Origin: Desulfovibrio sp. UBA2564
Lineage (GTDB): Bacteria; Desulfobacterota; Desulfovibrionia; Desulfovibrionales; Desulfovibrionaceae
Direction of reading: 5' to 3'
Length of the DNA: 25,786 bases
NCBI GenBank assembly: GCA_002340305.1
Contig: DDLU01000122.1
Span: forward strand, 1-25,786
Every line of letters starts with the position of its first letter. Position 1 is the first letter of the stretch. Below, piece by piece: positions 21,794 through 25,786 of the stretch. Position numbers and translations under genes: made by a program. The notes under the pieces were generated by a model that saw only the letters and a program-made list of their open reading frames with translations, had not been told where the DNA came from and ran no database searches.

Positions 21794-24296
21794 ATTCAGG
21801 TTTATCCATTTCAATTTTGTTCAGAGTTCGGTGCTTACGCAAAGCCGCTGATCTGAAGCATTTACTGATTAGCTTACGTTTCGCCTTAAGAGCTTCGCGT
21901 CGGGCAGCAATTTGGGCAGCTTCATCGCCTTTAGGCTTGTATTTTGTTTTAATTCCGCGGAATGCGACCTTGATCTTCTTGCCTTGGAATTTCTGATCCA
22001 ATTCATCAACGATATCGGATTCAGTGGGATATTTATCCTCAAAATGGCTTACCCAAAAGAGAATTTCAAATTCCAGACCAAAGGTTCCGAAACGTTTGAA
22101 GAGGATACTCGGGGCCGGGTCTTTGAGAATTTTGGGGTGCTTTTTGACCACCTTGAGCATGATTTTCTTGGCCTTTTTAACCTTTGATCCGGGAACAAGG
22201 ACTACCGGAACAGTCGCTCTGATCCGGGTGTCCTGATAGTTGAGGTTGACGATCTCACCCTTAAGGAAGCTTGAGTTGGGTATGATAATCATGCTGTTGT
22301 CCAGTGCCTTGATAGTAGTATTTCGGATTGAAACATCAACCACGGTGCCGATGATTTGGTTATGCTGGAGAGTGTCTCCTTTTTTGATGGAACCACCAAA
22401 AAGGATGATTAGTCCACTGACAAAGTTACTAACGATATCCTTCATACCGAAACCAATACCGATAGAAAGACCGCTGGCAATCCAGGTCAGTGCGGACATG
22501 GGTATGCCCAGCAGGAAGAAGGCGGCAAGCAGGAACACAACCCAGACAATGTAAGACCCAATAGTGGAGAGGGTATGCGCCAGAGATGACTCAATGCGTT
22601 CCCCATTGATTGAGGTGTTGCTGACAAAAGACTTAAGCCAGAACAGGGCCAGCCGCGCGGCAAAGAAAAGGATCAAAATATAAAAGATATTTTTGACTGA
22701 AATATCAGCCCCGGCAATGTTCATGTCCATATGGCGGAAGACAAACCGGGCAAATGGAATTCCGCCCATGTAAGCTGTTGCCCAGCCGATGAACATAAAA
22801 ATGATGACAGATATTGAAAGTGGATAGAAAAGCTGAACCATCTGGTTATGATGTTTAGCTTCCCGCAGTCCCTGCTCGAATTTCATTTTTTCTTCTTCAT
22901 CAAGCTCCTGATCTTCCGGGAAGTGATATTCCGGTTCAGGAAGGTCAGTAATCATGATTGTTTTGAGCGCGGTGCAGATTCTAATCGTAACTAGAAACAA
23001 GAACCAAATCTGGGTCAGCATCATGGCCTGAGTGCCAAAGCCGATTAAAGTGAACAGCGCGGAGCTTACCAAAATAATTTTGTTTGCTTTGGAAGTAGAG
23101 CGGGTTATTTGCAATGCATATCTTTTGCGATTCGCGTGCAGTGCAACGAGACCTGCAATACTGAGCATAAACCAGATAATGGAAAGGCATTCCGCTGGAA
23201 GGGTCAGCATATGCATGATATCCCCGGCTGTCATCAGGGTCCAGAGAATGAACATTGGCGTATAGATAAGCGAGGCGGGTTGAACCTTTTCCCGCGCCCA
23301 AAGAAAGTTACGGGTGCATACAATTGCGCCGAGCGTGATGGTTTCAGTCCATAACAGTCCGGTGATTTGGTTGGCAGTAAAAAGAGTAAACAGCCGTGCA
23401 AAGTAAATAGCAGTGCCCAAAGATATTAAAAAGAGACCGGAGTTATAGAATGAGAGTTGATGGTTCCTGAACATTGGGCGGCGCAGCATTTTTGATATTG
23501 ATGTGCGCAGGAATATCCATAAACCAAGAGTTATAGCACTCATGATGATTAGAAAATTGCCCCAATCAACCCAGACAATAAGTGGGTGATAGAATTTGGT
23601 ATAACTTTCACGCCATTCATTAAAGGCGTAGCTTATATCATTCCAGGCTTGTGGGAAAAAGAGGATTAGTCCGGGTTCAAAGTAAAAACTTTTAAGTGTA
23701 TGCGAGTAAAATTTGTTCGTGATTTTAAGGTCTTCATTCATAGCTTCAAGCAGCTTGTCTGACTTAAGAAGCGCAGCGTCTATCATTTTTTTTAAAGTAG
23801 CAGCCTTCGCCCGAACCCGCTCATATTCAATTTTTGTCTGTTTTAATTTTGTGCGTAGCTGATCGTCTGTGATTTTTGCTTTGAAATGAATTTCATTGAG
23901 AACGTCAAAACCCTGCTTAATCTTTTTGAGTCTGTTTTTCTCGATTAGTAAGTCTGATTTTGCCAGCTGGATGTAGCCCTCTACGTCATTAAGCTGCATG
24001 ATAACAGTGCGATAAGACCAAGGGGTTTGCTTAGCCATTCCACGCAACATCTTCAGCTGATCCAGCCGTACTTGGGCTGTGTGAAGCCGGGTGTCATATT
24101 TTTCAAGCATTGCCGGAGCAGATTTACTCAGCTTATGGACCATACGATCCTGTCTCTGTATGTCGGCACTGAGAGTATCGACCATGTTGAGCAGGGTCTC
24201 AGTTGCTGTCTCTGCCTGCGAGGTGGCTGGGGAAGAAAGGCTGAGTAGAATTAAAGAGAGGATCAGAATCAGTCCCTTGCACATGTATCGGGGCAT
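21792..24296 (-). CDS. Large MscS-family mechanosensitive channel
   Basis: An 834-residue membrane protein of the extended MscS group (MscK/MscM/YnaI-like). A Sec signal peptide at about 5-30 is followed by a periplasmic helical domain (about 35-200) with many Lys and Leu heptad-like stretches. About eight N-terminal membrane helices precede the MscS core. The core contains ALTWIASGLSIGIGFGMKD (about 602-620, pore-lining helix), then NFVSGLIILFGGSIKKGDTL and the beta domain with IRNTTIKALDNSMIIIPNS. The C-terminus is strongly basic. Such channels open under membrane tension to release solutes in hypo-osmotic shock. The start is set at the ATG at 24294-24296, 6 bp after GGAG; the adjacent ATG (24297-24299) or an upstream TTG are alternatives. 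Convergent with the rhodanese gene. Confidence 0.92.
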   Translation of the reverse strand: MPRYMCKGLILILSLILLSLSSPATSQAETATETLLNMVDTLSADIQRQDRMVHKLSKSAPAMLEKYDTRLHTAQVRLDQLKMLRGMAKQTPWSYRTVIMQLNDVEGYIQLAKSDLLIEKNRLKKIKQGFDVLNEIHFKAKITDDQLRTKLKQTKIEYERVRAKAATLKKMIDAALLKSDKLLEAMNEDLKITNKFYSHTLKSFYFEPGLILFFPQAWNDISYAFNEWRESYTKFYHPLIVWVDWGNFLIIMSAITLGLWIFLRTSISKMLRRPMFRNHQLSFYNSGLFLISLGTAIYFARLFTLFTANQITGLLWTETITLGAIVCTRNFLWAREKVQPASLIYTPMFILWTLMTAGDIMHMLTLPAECLSIIWFMLSIAGLVALHANRKRYALQITRSTSKANKIILVSSALFTLIGFGTQAMMLTQIWFLFLVTIRICTALKTIMITDLPEPEYHFPEDQELDEEEKMKFEQGLREAKHHNQMVQLFYPLSISVIIFMFIGWATAYMGGIPFARFVFRHMDMNIAGADISVKNIFYILILFFAARLALFWLKSFVSNTSINGERIESSLAHTLSTIGSYIVWVVFLLAAFFLLGIPMSALTWIASGLSIGIGFGMKDIVSNFVSGLIILFGGSIKKGDTLQHNQIIGTVVDVSIRNTTIKALDNSMIIIPNSSFLKGEIVNLNYQDTRIRATVPVVLVPGSKVKKAKKIMLKVVKKHPKILKDPAPSILFKRFGTFGLEFEILFWVSHFEDKYPTESDIVDELDQKFQGKKIKVAFRGIKTKYKPKGDEAAQIAARREALKAKRKLISKCFRSAALRKHRTLNKIEMDKPE

Positions 24297-24376
24297 CATT
24301 TTCTCCAAGGCTTGACAAGCCTGCTATGTTTCCGGTTAATTAGCTGTATCTGCTGACTGCTTTTCGGTTCGTTTTT

Positions 24377-24400
24377 TCACAGTCCTGCCTGTGATCTTCT
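24377..24400 (+). other. Perfect hairpin in the intergenic region before aroL
   Basis: TCACAG (24377-24382) and CTGTGA (24389-24394) form an 18-bp palindrome over TCCTGC, followed by TCTTCTTTTTT. It could be a dyad operator or a weak terminator. Apart from this and a CCGGT-rich stretch near 24418-24445, the region 24297-24573 shows nothing clear. A TACAAT at 24547-24552 may be the -10 box of aroL, without a good -35 box. Confidence 0.35.
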
Positions 24401-24573
24401 TTTTTCATGCAAATTTTCCGGTATCGACCGGATCTCTTCCGGTAGAGAGTACTTCTTTAAATCTGCATTACGCAGCCGGCAATTTATCATTATTTCAACA
24501 TGCACTTATGTTTGTACTAAATGTGTCGGACAATTAAAACATTTTTTACAATAGAGTCTTAATGGGATGAATT

Positions 24574-25104
24574 ATGGTATCTAATATTTATCTGATCGGT
24601 CCCCGTGCCTGCGGTAAAACTACCGTAGGAAAAGAACTTGCCGATAGGCTTCAGACTAAGTTTTATGACAGCGATGAAGTGTTAGTTCAAAAGGCAGGCT
24701 GCGAAATTGCCCATTATGTGGATCAAAATGGTTGGGGTGGCTTTCGCGATCTGGAAGTCGAAGTTCTTCGCTCACTTACCCAAAAGCAGGGCGCGGTAAT
24801 CTCCTGCGGCGGCGGGATTGTCGTTCGCGCGGAAAACAGATCAGTACTCAGCGACAGTTTCACCGTATACATTAAGGTAGATGTGCAGACTCTCGCCAAT
24901 CGTTTACAGGTTGATCCAAAACATGATCAGCGTCCGTCGCTTACCGGAAAGTCAATTGTTGATGAAATCCGTGAAGTTCTTGAAGAGCGTGAAGAATTAT
25001 ATTCCGGTTGTGCCAGTATAGTGGCTGATGGTGCCGGTCCCATCACAGATGTTTGTGAACAGATTTTAAGTAGCTACAATTCATTCATAAAAGGGGATAA
25101 ATAA
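24574..25104 (+). CDS. aroL: Shikimate kinase (AroL type)
   Basis: A 176-residue P-loop kinase of typical length. It phosphorylates shikimate at the 3-hydroxyl with ATP, the fifth step of chorismate synthesis. Visible features: Walker A GPRACGKTT (9-17, K15), shikimate-binding FYDSDE (D32, D34), GWGGFRDLE (R58), CGGGIV (79-83), and the lid RPSLTGK (R120) followed by LEEREELY. The wording of these motifs, including GPR-CGKTT and RPSLTGK, is that of AroL rather than AroK. It begins at the ATG at 24574 and ends 1 bp before aroC, so the two are coupled. Confidence 0.93.
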   Translation: MVSNIYLIGPRACGKTTVGKELADRLQTKFYDSDEVLVQKAGCEIAHYVDQNGWGGFRDLEVEVLRSLTQKQGAVISCGGGIVVRAENRSVLSDSFTVYIKVDVQTLANRLQVDPKHDQRPSLTGKSIVDEIREVLEEREELYSGCASIVADGAGPITDVCEQILSSYNSFIKGDK

Positions 25105-25105
25105 T

Positions 25106-25786
25106 ATGAGCGGCAATACATTTGGACAGATTTTCAAGCTTACTACTTATGGCGAATCACACGGTCCCGGCTTAGGGGGGGTAATTGATGGTTGCCCGGC
25201 TGGTATCGAACTGAGCGAAGATATTATCCAGCTGGAGCTTGATCGCCGTAAGCCCGGACACAGCATTGCCTCCACCGCGCGCAGGGAGGATGATCGGGTT
25301 AAAATTTTATCCGGTGTTTTTGAAGGACGCACCACAGGAACTTCGATCGGATTTTATATTGAGAATACTGACCAGCACTCCCGTGATTATTCCAAGATCA
25401 TGAATGTGTATCGCCCCGGGCATGCAGATAAGACCTTTGATGCCAAGTATGGATTCCGGGATTATCGTGGTGGAGGCCGCTCTTCCGGGCGTGAGACTGT
25501 TTCCCGTGTAGCTGGCGGTGCCGTTGCGCAGGAATTTTTGCGCCAGCAGGGAATTTCCGGCCAAGCCTACACCGTGCGTATCGGTGGCATTGATGGGGAA
25601 GTAAAAGTTCCGGAAAAAGCTTATGAAATGCCTTTTTTCTCTGCTGATCCTGATATCATCCCGCGTTGGGAAGAACGGGTTAAAGAAGTCCGCTCACAGG
25701 GCGATACCCTCGGCGGGGTGGTTGAAGTGTGCATCAAAAATGTTCCTGCCGGACTCGGCGAACCTGTTTTTGATAAGCTTGATGCG
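25106..25786 (+). CDS. aroC: Chorismate synthase, 5' part (runs off the window)
   Basis: The first 227 codons are present, with no stop before the window end. The enzyme is an FMN-dependent lyase that turns 5-enolpyruvylshikimate-3-phosphate into chorismate. The N-terminus has the family signature GQIFKLTTYGESHGPG, followed by GCPAGIEL, RRKPGHS, TGTSIGFYIEN, and RPGHADKTFDAKYGFRDYRG with GGGRSSGRETVSRVAGGAVA. The start ATG at 25106 lies 1 bp after the aroL stop, with AAGGGGA about 8 bp upstream. This part has no frameshift or anomaly; the full protein should be about 350-360 residues. Confidence 0.95.
   Translation, partial: MSGNTFGQIFKLTTYGESHGPGLGGVIDGCPAGIELSEDIIQLELDRRKPGHSIASTARREDDRVKILSGVFEGRTTGTSIGFYIENTDQHSRDYSKIMNVYRPGHADKTFDAKYGFRDYRGGGRSSGRETVSRVAGGAVAQEFLRQQGISGQAYTVRIGGIDGEVKVPEKAYEMPFFSADPDIIPRWEERVKEVRSQGDTLGGVVEVCIKNVPAGLGEPVFDKLDA

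Overview
The window looks like chromosome of a marine, fairly AT-rich sulfate reducer of the Desulfovibrionaceae (a Maridesulfovibrio-like organism). This is inferred, not proven. The strongest marker is a complete qrcABCD operon (10020-14710), the periplasm-facing menaquinone reductase that feeds electrons from periplasmic hydrogenases and formate dehydrogenases through cytochrome c3 into the quinone pool during sulfate respiration. An apparent selenocysteine gene, sigma-54 and sigma-28 promoters, and cvpA-mazG and aroL-aroC pairs fit the same background.

Layout. 1-455 has no protein gene. It is a recombination scar: a 3' fragment of tRNA-Pro(CGG) on the minus strand (92-140, with its terminator at 51-82) and a 3' fragment of tRNA-Ser on the plus strand (378-398, with its terminator at 409-439). 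They face each other across about 240 bp of short repeats that resemble integrase arm sites. 456-1667 (minus) encodes a SlyD-like/methyltransferase fusion. 1837-7088 (minus) is a three-gene operon behind a convincing sigma-54 promoter: a nucleotidyltransferase/PLP-enzyme fusion, a methyltransferase, and a sulfatase-fold/double glycosyltransferase fusion. It probably builds or decorates a surface glycan. 7281-7490 is a 69-residue protein with a sigma-28 (FliA) promoter, probably part of the motility regulon. 7687-9013 is cvpA-mazG (minus) and 9275-9826 is rfbC (plus).

10020-14710 is the qrc operon, closed by a strong terminator. 15045-18669 (minus) is an operon of an ABC exporter with a very large insertion in its ATPase domain, a stand-alone cyclic-nucleotide-binding protein, and a small exported protein. 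Divergent from it are an RsbW-like anti-sigma kinase (18802-19245) and a STAS anti-sigma-factor antagonist (19352-19690). 19848-21203 is an APC-like permease with an acidic tail.

21311-21727 is an exported rhodanese whose reading frame is interrupted by one in-frame TGA. The sequence after the TGA continues the rhodanese fold, and a bacterial SECIS-like hairpin lies at the right distance, so it is best read as a selenoprotein with a Cys-Ala-Sec active-site motif. 21792-24296 (minus) is a large MscS-family channel. 24574 to the window end holds aroL and the start of aroC of the shikimate pathway.

The most interesting items are the selenocysteine rhodanese, the double tRNA scar, the sigma-54 glycan operon with its three unusual fusion or multidomain proteins, and the ABC exporter with the enlarged ATPase domain.
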